Origin: Thiomargarita sp. | GTDB lineage: Bacteria; Pseudomonadota; Gammaproteobacteria; Beggiatoales; Beggiatoaceae | Length of the DNA: 8,437 nucleotides | Assembly (NCBI GenBank): GCA_030635005.1 | Contig: DAOVZS010000084.1 | Location: 1 to 8,437 of the forward strand | Reading direction: 5' to 3' | Part shown: positions 1 through 6,689 of the stretch, piece by piece | How the letters are laid out: each line of letters begins with the position of its first letter | How positions within the stretch are numbered: position 1 is the stretch's first letter | Made by a program: the position numbers and the translations under genes | The notes under the pieces: model-generated | Told to the model about the DNA's origin: nothing | Database searches by the model: none | The model's input: the letters and a program-made list of their open reading frames with translations, nothing else

Positions 1-25
1 CTGTAAATTCTGATTCAGACAATGA

Positions 26-205
26 GGTATCCTACACACTCCCAACTATCGCACCAAATATGCCTTAAACCTAAAAAAAGAGCTACCACGTATCCCATTA
101 TTAGAGAATTTCGCGCGATTGTCGCGCACAGGATTAGATTATCACTCTCCTAAATCTCAGGAGAGCCATTACAAGCCGTCTGAATCAAAATTAGAGATTG
201 TTTAG
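26..205 (+). pseudogene. C-terminal remnant of a large restriction/helicase-like protein
   Basis: The frame open from 26 to the TAG at 203-205 encodes about 59 residues. Its first half reads GILHTPNYRTKY, then LNLKKELPRIPLLENF. From memory, this resembles the segment near the C terminus of the large predicted helicase/methylase proteins of type ISP-like restriction systems (typically YGxLHSPxYR...LKKxLPRIP...F). There is an in-frame TGA at 23-25 and another at 11-13, so the conserved part cannot be joined to an upstream coding region in this frame. After ENF the residues no longer resemble the family, which usually continues with a conserved aromatic/GxxLxxLHLNYE stretch. I therefore read it as a decayed 3' fragment. 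The family assignment rests on about 28 residues recalled without a search. A frameshift from another frame outside the window cannot be excluded. Confidence 0.45.
113..165. repeat. Two adjacent short palindromes
   Basis: Two perfect inverted repeats lie in the decayed region. The first is GCGCGA (113-118), a TTG loop, then TCGCGC (122-127), a 6-bp stem. The second is CTCTCCT (145-151), a 7-nt loop, then AGGAGAG (159-165), a 7-bp stem. Neither is followed by a T-run on either strand, so they do not look like intrinsic terminators. They fall inside the remnant reading frame and may reflect palindrome accretion in neutral DNA. Their function is unknown. Confidence 0.5.
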
Positions 206-234
206 AATAAAGGTGTAAGCATAACTTTATACAA

Positions 235-280
235 GCCCTGAAAGGGCGAAACATATTAGCCTGGGGCAACGCCCTAGGCT
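235..280. repeat. REP-like double hairpin element
   Basis: Two compact hairpins stand 10 bp apart. GCCCT (235-239), loop GAA, AGGGC (243-247) is a perfect 5-bp stem. AGCCTGGGGC (258-267), loop AAC, GCCCTAGGCT (271-280) is a 10-bp stem with one G-T pair. The pairing and loop positions are directly visible. The layout of paired GC-rich stems with 3-nt loops in intergenic DNA resembles repetitive extragenic palindromes. From memory, near-identical text (GCCCTGAAAGGGCGAAA...GGGGCAACGCCC) recurs in many AT-rich bacterial genomes. Only one copy lies in this window, so repetition cannot be shown here. No T-run follows. Confidence 0.55.
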
Positions 281-329
281 CTCTAGTCACAATAAATTCA
301 AATAAAAGTACATACTCGAAAACTTACTT

Positions 330-1007
330 ATGTTACATGAAGCTGATATCAGTGCATTATGGATTACTCTGAAACTTGCCTCCTTAACAACCGTTATTTT
401 ATTAACATTAGGCACACCATTAGCATTATGGTTAGCACGTACACGTTGTCGTGCTAAAGTGGTGGTGGAAGCGATTGTGGCTTTGCCACTTGTGTTACCC
501 CCGACGGTGCTTGGTTTTTACTTGTTAATTGCATTGGGACCTAATGGGCCTGTGGGTAGTCTGTCTATTGCGTTAGGCGGAAGACCCTTAGCATTTACAT
601 TTACGGGTTTGGTGATTGGCTCAGTATTATATTCATTACCTTTTGTTGTGCAACCGTTACAAGATGCCTTTACAGCAATTAGTCAACAGTTATTAGAAGT
701 CGCAGCAACTTTACGGGCGTCTCCCTTAGATACATTTTTTTCTGTCATTGTGCCACTGGCACGTCCCGGTTTTTTAACGGCGACTGTATTGGGGTTTGCC
801 CATACAGTCGGTGAGTTTGGTGTGGTTTTAATGATTGGGGGTAATATTCCGGGAAGAACGCAAGTGCTTTCAATTGCTATTTATGATCATGTGGAAAATT
901 TGGAATATGTACAAGCACATTGGTTAGCAGGAGGATTATTATTATTATCATTTTTGATGCTGGTATCGGTGTATACGTTTAATAGACGAATAACACGAAC
1001 CCAATAA
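330..1007 (+). CDS. modB: Molybdate ABC transporter permease ModB
   Basis: This is the inner-membrane permease subunit of a molybdate importer, expected to work as a dimer with periplasmic ModA and ATPase ModC. The 225-residue length matches ModB (about 225-230). Hydrophobic segments lie near residues 13-36, 47-69, 90-110, 145-171 and 197-216. The EAA-type loop that docks on the ATPase is at about 123-142 (EVAATLR...VIVPLARPG), although the usual Gly of that loop is Arg here. The segments LPLVLPPTVLGFYLL, GEFGVVLMIGGNIPG and SIAIYDHVE are typical of ModB. The ATG at 330 places the first helix normally. No good Shine-Dalgarno sequence or clear promoter is visible in 281-329. No modA or modC is adjacent: a gene remnant and palindromes lie upstream, and convergent ubiB overlaps the last 29 bp. 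The partners must be encoded elsewhere or the gene is an orphan. Tungstate or sulfate specificity cannot be excluded from sequence alone. Confidence 0.9.
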   Translation: MLHEADISALWITLKLASLTTVILLTLGTPLALWLARTRCRAKVVVEAIVALPLVLPPTVLGFYLLIALGPNGPVGSLSIALGGRPLAFTFTGLVIGSVLYSLPFVVQPLQDAFTAISQQLLEVAATLRASPLDTFFSVIVPLARPGFLTATVLGFAHTVGEFGVVLMIGGNIPGRTQVLSIAIYDHVENLEYVQAHWLAGGLLLLSFLMLVSVYTFNRRITRTQ

Positions 1008-2553
1008 CAATCGTACCTATCAAGATACTCCATTGTATTATTGACCATAAACGATGATGCCATTGTTGTATTTCTTGTGTCAAGTGATGGACTTCATGCG
1101 TCAATTGTTTGAGATGTTCAGTATTGGTTTTTTGATGGATTAAAGCATCATGCACTAACATGGGTAATTCTGGTAAGGTTTCTGCCCATAAAGGTAAATT
1201 GCTATGAATCCCTTTAATCAAACCACGTACCCCTATACGTTCATCCATCCAACGTTCTAAAAAGGGTTTGGCTGTTTTCCATAAATCTAAGTCAGGATAC
1301 AGCTCTCTCCCTAAACCTTCAATATTCAGCAATGTTTTTTGTAATAACACCAATTGGGGTTGTACTTCCATTTTATAACGTCTGGCTGTTTGAAATAGAC
1401 GTAATAACACCATACCAAAAGAGATCTCTTTTAAAGGTTTATCAAAAAATGGCTCGCACACGCTACGAATAGCCCCTTCAAATTCTTCAACACGTGTTGA
1501 TGCGGGTACCCATTCTGAATGCACATGTAATTCTGCGACACGGTGATAATCACGTTGAAAAAAGGCTAAAAAATTGGCTGCCAAATAATGTTGATCTTCA
1601 GTACTTAAAGCCCCCATAATGCCAAAATCGACGGCAATATAAGAGGGTATGTCAGGATTATGAATATCAACAAAAATATTACCGGGATGCATATCTGCAT
1701 GAAAAAAGTTATCTCTAAACACTTGGGTAAAAAATATTTCTACGCCAATTTCTGCAAGATGTTTAAAATTAACGCCTTCACGTTTTAAAGTCTCTATATC
1801 TCGAACAGGAACGCCTTGAATACGTTCTAATACTAATACATTAGGTAATGTATAATCCCATTCAACTTCTGGGACATAAAGTGAGTCAGAATCCTTAAAA
1901 TTTCGTCTTAATTGTGCTGCATTCGCCGCTTCTCGCATTAAATCCAACTCATCTTGAAGATTTTTTTCAAACTCAGCCACCACTTCTCGTGGACGTAAAC
2001 GTCGTCCATCCCGCCAAAAACGTGTTGCGATATCGGCTAAAAAATAAAGTAATTCAACATCTTTAGCAATTCTTGCCTTAATACCAGGGCGTAATACTTT
2101 GACAATCACCTGTCGTCCATTATGCAAACATGCAGCATGTACTTGTGCCACAGAAGCAGCAGCCAGTGGCGTTGTGTCAAACTGAGCAAAAACCTCTTTT
2201 AAAGGGCGTGCATAGGCTTTTTCAAGAATAGCACGTGCTTGTTCACCACAAAACGGGGCTACTTTATCTTGTAATTTTGTTAAATCTAATGCAATATCAT
2301 CAGGCAATAAATCACGTCGTGTCGATAATATCTGACCAAATTTGATAAAAATAGGCCCTAATTCTTCTAAAGCAAGCCGAATCCGCTTGCCTCGTGTCAG
2401 ATGTTTGGGACGTAACCAATAACCAGGCGTTAAATAAGCAAATAAGCGTAAAGGACGAAATAGCTTAGTCGATAATAACAATTCATCAAGCCCATAACGT
2501 ACAATAATACGGTAAATGCTTAATAAACGAATAAATTGACGAATGATTCTCAT
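979..2553 (-). CDS. ubiB: Ubiquinone biosynthesis atypical kinase/ATPase UbiB
   Basis: UbiB belongs to the ADCK/ABC1 (UbiB) family of protein-kinase-like ATPases. It is membrane-anchored and needed for aerobic ubiquinone synthesis. The hallmarks are present: the KxGQ motif (K71-Q74, IKFGQ), the Ala-rich nucleotide loop at 131-134 (AAAS), Lys152 in VIVKVLRPG, the ExD motif (E202-D204), the catalytic-loop analogue HADMHPGN (285-292) and DFG (309-311). The Gln of KxGQ and the Ala-rich loop distinguish the family from ordinary kinases. The protein has 524 residues against about 546 in E. coli. The C terminus has one strong membrane helix (about 503-524, ending GFVLFVY), whereas E. coli UbiB has two. 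The missing part is the second helix, exactly where the gene runs into convergent modB. The ATG overlaps the ubiJ stop (ATGA), implying translational coupling. No tat genes follow, unlike in E. coli. No terminator is visible after the stop. Confidence 0.95.
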   Translation of the reverse strand: MRIIRQFIRLLSIYRIIVRYGLDELLLSTKLFRPLRLFAYLTPGYWLRPKHLTRGKRIRLALEELGPIFIKFGQILSTRRDLLPDDIALDLTKLQDKVAPFCGEQARAILEKAYARPLKEVFAQFDTTPLAAASVAQVHAACLHNGRQVIVKVLRPGIKARIAKDVELLYFLADIATRFWRDGRRLRPREVVAEFEKNLQDELDLMREAANAAQLRRNFKDSDSLYVPEVEWDYTLPNVLVLERIQGVPVRDIETLKREGVNFKHLAEIGVEIFFTQVFRDNFFHADMHPGNIFVDIHNPDIPSYIAVDFGIMGALSTEDQHYLAANFLAFFQRDYHRVAELHVHSEWVPASTRVEEFEGAIRSVCEPFFDKPLKEISFGMVLLRLFQTARRYKMEVQPQLVLLQKTLLNIEGLGRELYPDLDLWKTAKPFLERWMDERIGVRGLIKGIHSNLPLWAETLPELPMLVHDALIHQKTNTEHLKQLTHEVHHLTQEIQQWHHRLWSIIQWSILIGTIVIGFVLFVY

Positions 2554-3110
2554 TGTAATCGCCGTACCCGTTGTTCTAAATGTTGTACATCATCATCTAA
2601 TATTTTTACTGCCATAAAAAAAGTATCCATTTCCATGCGTGTTGGTAGATGATGTGTTTTTTCTTGTAAATATGTGTTCAGTTTATCTTGTAGATTGTGA
2701 AACCGATCACGCTTTAAATATTGAGCAATAGGCACATTTCCGAGCCATGCTGCTAATTGTTCTTCCCAATCAATTTCTAATTTCTTCAAAATTTGTAAAA
2801 ATTGTAGCCCTATTGTCTTATCGCCAGTGATGATCACATCTGGATTATGAGATGCTGTTGTTTCTAACAATAAACGTAACAAACTAAAAGGGGGGCTGCT
2901 AATAAGGACATCAACTTCTCCCTTATAATCATCCAATACCCTCACTTTTTGATTATCAGGTAAAAATGTAAACTTAAATTCAAATCCTTTTAATGCTATA
3001 GCAATCTTTTTTCCTGACATCTGATTCAACGCTTCTAAACGAGATTGTTCCCCATGTAACGCTTGATTAATCTGATGTTCTAATGTGCTTACAACTAATT
3101 TATGTATCAA
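2550..3110 (-). CDS. ubiJ: Ubiquinone biosynthesis accessory factor UbiJ
   Basis: UbiJ is a non-catalytic accessory factor of the soluble Ubi complex that hydroxylates and methylates ubiquinone intermediates. With UbiK it is thought to present the lipid intermediates. The N-terminal half (about 1-115) fits the SCP2-like lipid-binding fold, with the pattern KGFEFKFTFLPDNQKVRVLDDY followed by the VDVLISSPP strand and the DVIITGDKTIGLQFLQIL segment. The last 30 or so residues (MAVKILDDDVQHLEQRVRRL) form a probable coiled coil, as in E. coli UbiJ. It has 186 residues against about 201. The start codon is TTG (3108-3110) within a TTGA overlap with the RDD-gene stop. A GGAG lies about 11 nt upstream. 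There is no ATG before residue 31, so the TTG start is required to keep the domain whole. Position between ubiE and ubiB supports the call, since primary sequence conservation is low in this family. Confidence 0.85.
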   Translation of the reverse strand: MIHKLVVSTLEHQINQALHGEQSRLEALNQMSGKKIAIALKGFEFKFTFLPDNQKVRVLDDYKGEVDVLISSPPFSLLRLLLETTASHNPDVIITGDKTIGLQFLQILKKLEIDWEEQLAAWLGNVPIAQYLKRDRFHNLQDKLNTYLQEKTHHLPTRMEMDTFFMAVKILDDDVQHLEQRVRRLQ

Positions 3111-3586
3111 CGGTAATATTTCTCCAGTTGTTCTAAAGAAACAGTCGCTTCATCGTGTATTATCACCATTGTACCCGCGATTTTGTCAGCCCACCCTTGT
3201 TTACGTTTATCCCACATAATCCATAAAAAACCTAAACCTAAGGATAACACTGATATTAAATACCCTACATAACGTAATAGTGATTGCCCTAAACCAATAC
3301 ATTTACCCGTACGAGCATCCACGATCTCACAATCAAATAAAAACTTTCCGGGAGTTGCCCCATATCTCACCCAAAACCATAAAATTAATAATGCAACAAT
3401 CAATAAAACAGGTAACATCTTATAGACTATGAAATCTTGTAATATGAGAGGTTCTAATAAGGTCAGTGTATTAAAGGAATCTATCGCAGTATTAAAATAC
3501 AATAATAAGCCCACTATCGGAAGAATCCAAAGCATATCTACCACAAATGCCATCAACCGTCTCCAAAATCCTGCATATTCTGTCAT
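3107..3586 (-). CDS. RDD family integral membrane protein
   Basis: This is a small inner-membrane protein of the RDD family, 159 residues. The N terminus [16 protein letters not shown] carries the family Arg (R9/R10) and first Asp (D17). The C-terminal part carries the conserved [11 protein letters not shown] with D134. Membrane helices are likely near 12-31, 55-73 and 104-125. A family-typical loop, [20 protein letters not shown] (75-94), lies between the second and third. The family's molecular function is mostly unknown; some members have been linked to ion transport or stress, so I give no specific role. It is embedded in the ubi cluster with 4-bp overlaps at both ends (ATGA with ubiE, TTGA with ubiJ). 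An AGAGG Shine-Dalgarno lies 9 nt before the ATG. In E. coli and Pseudomonas ubiE is followed directly by ubiJ, so this gene is an addition. Context suggests, but does not prove, a link with membrane-bound ubiquinone synthesis. Confidence 0.85.
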   Translation of the reverse strand: MTEYAGFWRRLMAFVVDMLWILPIVGLLLYFNTAIDSFNTLTLLEPLILQDFIVYKMLPVLLIVALLILWFWVRYGATPGKFLFDCEIVDARTGKCIGLGQSLLRYVGYLISVLSLGLGFLWIMWDKRKQGWADKIAGTMVIIHDEATVSLEQLEKYYR

Positions 3587-4335
3587 AATTTATAGCCTCT
3601 ATGCACCGCAACAATGCCACCGCTTAAATTATGATAATCACAATGCTCTAAACCCGCAGTTTCCATCATTTTGAGTAAGGTTTCTTGATTAGGATGCATA
3701 CGAATAGATTCCGCTAAATAACGATAACTATCATCATCTTTTGCAATAAGTTGACCTAAAAAAGGCAACACTTTAAAAGAATACATATCATATAAAGGTT
3801 TTAAAGGCGTGATTTTTAATTCTGAAAATTCTAATATTAAAACTCTTCCCCCAGGTTTTAACACACGTAGCATTGACGCCAAAGCGGCATCTTTATCAGT
3901 AACATTACGTAATCCAAAAGCCATGGTAATAAGATCAAAGCTATTATCTGCAAAAGGCAAAGATTCCGCATTCACTTGGGCAAAATCAACTAAGATACCT
4001 TCATTTAATAAACGTTCACGTCCCACTTTTAACATAGAAGCATTAATATCAGCTAAAATCACTTGCCCTTGAGAACCCACGATTTTTGAAAATTTAGCCG
4101 CTAAATCACCCGTACCCCCTGCCAAATCAAGAACAGTATTTCCTGCTTGTATACCCGATAATTGAATCGCAAAACGTTTCCATAAGCGATGTATCCCAAG
4201 AGACATGACATCATTCATCAGATCATAACGACTGGCTACTGAATCAAATACCTCAGTGACACGGTGAACTTTTTCTTCTACTGGAACTTGAGTAAAACCA
4301 AAATGTGTCGTAGTCATATTATGAAACCTGTCCAT
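3583..4335 (-). CDS. ubiE: Ubiquinone/menaquinone C-methyltransferase UbiE
   Basis: UbiE is an S-adenosylmethionine-dependent C-methyltransferase. It methylates the demethoxy-benzoquinol ring in ubiquinone synthesis, and demethylmenaquinol where menaquinone is made. The 250 residues match E. coli UbiE (251) end to end. HFGFTQVP is at 11-18. The first family signature is around 38-53 ([17 protein letters not shown]). SAM motif I is DLAGGTGD at 70-77, ADIN is at 95-98, GLRNV at 141-145 and RVLKPGGR at 157-164. The C terminus VAVHRGYKL is typical. The first ATG (4333-4335) is preferred over Met7 because AAGGGG lies 7 nt upstream and because the length before HFGF agrees with E. coli. That Shine-Dalgarno sits in the 3' arm of a perfect hairpin. 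The TGA stop overlaps the RDD-gene ATG. Upstream, 44 bp separate it from the DUF971 gene. Confidence 0.97.
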   Translation of the reverse strand: MDRFHNMTTTHFGFTQVPVEEKVHRVTEVFDSVASRYDLMNDVMSLGIHRLWKRFAIQLSGIQAGNTVLDLAGGTGDLAAKFSKIVGSQGQVILADINASMLKVGRERLLNEGILVDFAQVNAESLPFADNSFDLITMAFGLRNVTDKDAALASMLRVLKPGGRVLILEFSELKITPLKPLYDMYSFKVLPFLGQLIAKDDDSYRYLAESIRMHPNQETLLKMMETAGLEHCDYHNLSGGIVAVHRGYKL

Positions 4336-4342
4336 TAAATAT

Positions 4343-4361
4343 CCCCTTCACAATGAAGGGG
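4343..4361 (-). promoter_or_regulatory. Hairpin sequestering the ubiE ribosome binding site
   Basis: Read on the minus strand, CCCCTTCA, loop TTG, TGAAGGGG form a perfect 8-bp stem with a 3-nt loop. A G-T pair could extend it. The 3' arm holds AAGGGG, the only good Shine-Dalgarno for the ubiE ATG, which begins 7 nt after the stem. What follows is ATATTTA rather than a T-run, so it is a weak candidate for an intrinsic terminator. Folding would hide the ribosome site, so translational control or mRNA processing between the hslVU/DUF971 part and the ubi part is plausible. The structure is seen; the role is inferred. Confidence 0.5.
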
Positions 4362-4379
4362 GAGCGGTAAATGCGTTAA

Positions 4380-4742
4380 TTAAAAACTACTGGGCGCACG
4401 TTTTTTCCCTGCTTTTTCCATTTTATCTAAATATTCTTGCCATAACTTCTCATGATTGTCAGCAATATGATACAACCACTCCCAAGAATAGATCCCGGTA
4501 TCATGTCCATCATCAAAAAACAGACAAATGGCATAATTGCCAACAGCCTCTATTTTTTCAATGTTGACATCCGCTTTACCTACTTGTAAGGTTTCCTCAC
4601 CTGGACCATGCCCTTGCACCTCAGCAGACGGTGAATAGACGCGTAAATATTCACAACTTAATTCTGAATGTTTACCATTATCAAAAGTGAGATTTAAAAC
4701 CCGTTCTTTTTTATGTAAAACAATTTCTGTTGGTATGACCAT
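4380..4742 (-). CDS. DUF971 (GBBH-like N-terminal domain) protein
   Basis: This is a 120-residue stand-alone DUF971 protein, similar to the N-terminal domain of gamma-butyrobetaine hydroxylase. Family hallmarks are CEYLRVYSPSAEVQGHGPG (30-48), the strand IEAVGNYAICLFFDDGHDTGIYSW (64-87) and WEWLYHI (87-93), followed by a charged C-terminal helix (about 95-113). No catalytic function is established for the stand-alone form, and no metal-binding Cys cluster is visible, so none is assigned. The gene directly follows hslU (20-bp gap), an arrangement also found in Pseudomonas and other proteobacteria. The ATG at 4740-4742 is the natural start, since the family begins with a short P-T-EI-LH stretch. 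A modest AGGG lies about 10 nt upstream. The C-terminal RAPSSF is non-conserved tail. Confidence 0.9.
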   Translation of the reverse strand: MVIPTEIVLHKKERVLNLTFDNGKHSELSCEYLRVYSPSAEVQGHGPGEETLQVGKADVNIEKIEAVGNYAICLFFDDGHDTGIYSWEWLYHIADNHEKLWQEYLDKMEKAGKKRAPSSF

Positions 4743-4762
4743 AATATTATTACCCTATTGAA

Positions 4763-6097
4763 TTAAAGAATATATCGGCTCAAATCCTGATTATTGACCA
4801 ATTCAGCCAAATGCTGATTCACATAGTCCACATTAATTTCCAAGGTCTCGCCATTCTGTTCGGAGGCTTCAAAAGAGATTTCTTCGACCAAACGCTCCAT
4901 GACAGTATGTAAACGACGTGCTCCAATATTTTCGGTGCGTTCATTCACTTGCCACGCCATTTCAGCAATCTGTTTGATGCTTTCTTCAGAAAAGTTAATA
5001 TTGACCCCTTCTGTTTTCATCAATGCGATATATTGTTCTGTTAAACTGGCATCAGGTTCGGTCAAAATACGTACAAAATCTGCTGCATTTAACGCATCCA
5101 GTTCAACACGAATGGGCAAACGCCCTTGTAACTCAGGGATTAAATCTGATGGTTTGGCTAAATGAAATGCACCCGATGCGATAAATAAAATATGATCCGT
5201 TTTAACCATACCGTATTTAGTGGTAATTGTGCTGCCTTCAACTAAAGGTAATAAATCACGTTGTACCCCTTCACGTGACACATCAGCCCCTGACGTTTCA
5301 GAACGATTAGTCACCTTGTCAATTTCATCTAAAAATACAATCCCATTTTGTTCAACACGTTCTACTGCTTGTGCTTTCAATTCATCTTCATTAACCAAGC
5401 GCCCCGCTTCTTCTTCATGTAATAACTTTTTGGCTTCTTTGATACGTATTTTACGATTTTTGGTGCGATTTCCAGCCATATTTTGAAACATGCCTTGTAA
5501 TTGGCTGGTCATTTCTTCCATACCCGGTGGAGCCATAATCTCAACACCAATACGAGATTCACTTAAATCAATTTCAATTTCTCGATCATCTAATTTACCT
5601 TCACGTAACATCTTTCTAAAGGTTTGACGTGTTGACGAAGGATCCTCAGAATCCGAATCAAAACGACTGGTATTATCCCGCGGTGGCGTTAATAAGGCAT
5701 CTAAAATCCGTTCTTCAGCAGCATTGGTAGCCTGAATCTCTACCTTACTCATCGCATCTTCACGATTCATTTTCACCGCCATATCAACTAAATCTCGAAT
5801 AATCGACTCCACATCACGCCCCACATAACCGACTTCAGTAAATTTAGTCGCCTCAACTTTAATAAAAGGCGCATTGGCTAATTTAGCCAAACGTCGTGCA
5901 ATTTCTGTTTTGCCTACACCAGTGGGACCAATCATCAAAATATTTTTGGGTGTAATCTCGTTACGTAATATTGGCTCAATTTGCATCCGTCTCCAACGAT
6001 TACGCAATGCAATCGCAACTGCTCGTTTAGCAGCGTTTTGCCCAATAATATGTTTATCTAATTCGCTAACAATTTCTTTAGGAGTCATTTCACTCAT
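4763..6097 (-). CDS. hslU: HslUV protease ATPase subunit HslU
   Basis: HslU (ClpY) is the hexameric AAA+ unfoldase that feeds substrates to the HslV peptidase in the cytoplasm. It has 444 residues against 443 in E. coli. In order: [17 protein letters not shown] at the N terminus; Walker A GPTGVGKT (57-64); the pore loop GYVG (90-93); the inserted I domain (about 110-240, with the conserved [15 protein letters not shown] around 187-201); Walker B VFLDEID (254-260); [15 protein letters not shown] (274-288); and sensor 2 GARR (392-395). The C-terminal tail DLSRYIL, which inserts between HslV subunits to activate it, is intact. The ATG overlaps the hslV stop (ATGA), which fits coordinated production of the two subunits. 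No anomaly is visible, so an active enzyme is expected. Confidence 0.98.
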   Translation of the reverse strand: MSEMTPKEIVSELDKHIIGQNAAKRAVAIALRNRWRRMQIEPILRNEITPKNILMIGPTGVGKTEIARRLAKLANAPFIKVEATKFTEVGYVGRDVESIIRDLVDMAVKMNREDAMSKVEIQATNAAEERILDALLTPPRDNTSRFDSDSEDPSSTRQTFRKMLREGKLDDREIEIDLSESRIGVEIMAPPGMEEMTSQLQGMFQNMAGNRTKNRKIRIKEAKKLLHEEEAGRLVNEDELKAQAVERVEQNGIVFLDEIDKVTNRSETSGADVSREGVQRDLLPLVEGSTITTKYGMVKTDHILFIASGAFHLAKPSDLIPELQGRLPIRVELDALNAADFVRILTEPDASLTEQYIALMKTEGVNINFSEESIKQIAEMAWQVNERTENIGARRLHTVMERLVEEISFEASEQNGETLEINVDYVNQHLAELVNNQDLSRYIL

Positions 6098-6654
6098 GTT
6101 TTTACATCACCTTCAGTCTCTTGTAGACTTTCAATGGTCAAGTTATGATTGGTATAAATACAAATATCGGCTGCAATATGTAAGGATTTCTCAACAATTT
6201 CTGTTGCACTTAATGGCGTCGCATTCAACAAAGCCAATGCAGCAGCTTGCGCATAAGGTCCACCTGATCCTATCGCCATTAAACTGTTTTCAGGCTCGAT
6301 CACATCACCCGTACCTGAAATAATTAAAGAGACTGTTTTATCAGCAACGACAAGAAGGGCTTCTAAACGTCTTAACATACGATCAGTACGCCAATCTTTT
6401 GCCAATTCAACTGCAGCACGTGTTAAATGACCTTGATGTTTTTCTAATTTACCTTCAAACCTTTCAAATAAGGTAAACGCATCTGCAGTACTGCCTGCAA
6501 ATCCTGCAATCACTTTATTATGATATAATCGGCGTACTTTACGCGCGTTATGTTTCATCACCGTATTGCCAAAAGAAACTTGTCCGTCACCGCCGATTAC
6601 CACCATCTCATTACGGCGTACTGATAAAATGGTCGTTCCTCGAATTTTTTCCAC
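6094..6654 (-). CDS. hslV: HslUV protease peptidase subunit HslV
   Basis: HslV (ClpQ) is the Thr-type, proteasome beta-like peptidase that forms two stacked hexamers. The 186-residue product has a six-residue propeptide MEKIRG before Thr7-Thr8. Cleavage to expose Thr7 as the nucleophile is expected; E. coli removes only Met. Asp23 (GGDGQ) and Lys39 (HNARKV) correspond to the active-site Asp17 and Lys33 in mature numbering, and the GSGG loop (129-132) is present. The body [18 protein letters not shown] and [19 protein letters not shown] is near-identical to the family. The start is GTG (6652-6654), supported by a purine-rich GGGAGGGTGA upstream and by the [16 protein letters not shown]-like N termini seen in other proteobacteria. 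It is the first gene of the minus-strand operon. The C-terminal tail after TIE is longer than in E. coli. Confidence 0.97.
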   Translation of the reverse strand: MEKIRGTTILSVRRNEMVVIGGDGQVSFGNTVMKHNARKVRRLYHNKVIAGFAGSTADAFTLFERFEGKLEKHQGHLTRAAVELAKDWRTDRMLRRLEALLVVADKTVSLIISGTGDVIEPENSLMAIGSGGPYAQAAALALLNATPLSATEIVEKSLHIAADICIYTNHNLTIESLQETEGDVKT

Positions 6655-6658
6655 AAGT

Positions 6659-6687
6659 TTTTCACCCTCCCTATAAAATGATATAAC
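6659..6687 (+). promoter_or_regulatory. Possible purL promoter
   Basis: TTTTCA (6659-6664) and TATAAC (6682-6687) with a 17-bp spacer match sigma-70 boxes only partly (4/6 and 5/6). The site overlaps the hslV promoter and ribosome site on the other strand. No convincing PurR operator (ACGCAAACGTTTnCnT-like) is seen in the 62-bp gap. AT-rich sequence makes chance matches likely. Confidence 0.25.
6662..6671 (-). promoter_or_regulatory. Ribosome binding site of hslV
   Basis: On the minus strand GGGAGGGTGA lies 7 nt before the GTG at 6654. It matches the anti-Shine-Dalgarno target AAGGAGGTGA with one extra G. It decides the non-ATG start of hslV, because no alternative in-frame ATG lies near the catalytic threonine. 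Confidence 0.65.
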
Positions 6688-6689
6688 AC

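Noticed and set aside
113..280. CRISPR array or insertion-sequence ends
   Set aside because: The palindromes differ from one another, there are no regularly spaced direct repeats, no transposase, and no target-site duplication is apparent.
206..329. Molybdenum-cofactor riboswitch or ModE operator in front of modB
   Set aside because: Hairpins are present, but I could not match the Moco motif, and no pair of TATATA half-sites with ModE spacing is seen.
3429..4072. Open frames on the + strand at 3429-3674 and 3809-4072
   Set aside because: Antisense to the RDD gene and ubiE, with no recognisable protein features or start signals.
4343..4361. Intrinsic terminator between the DUF971 gene and ubiE
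   Set aside because: The stem is good but is followed by ATATTTA and the ubiE start codon, not by a T-run.
4899..6323. Open frames of 88-149 codons on the + strand across hslU and hslV (4899-5165, 5220-5486, 5874-6323)
   Set aside because: They run antisense to strongly conserved hslU/hslV, lack ribosome sites and encode Ser/Arg/Ile-rich sequences typical of reverse-strand shadows.
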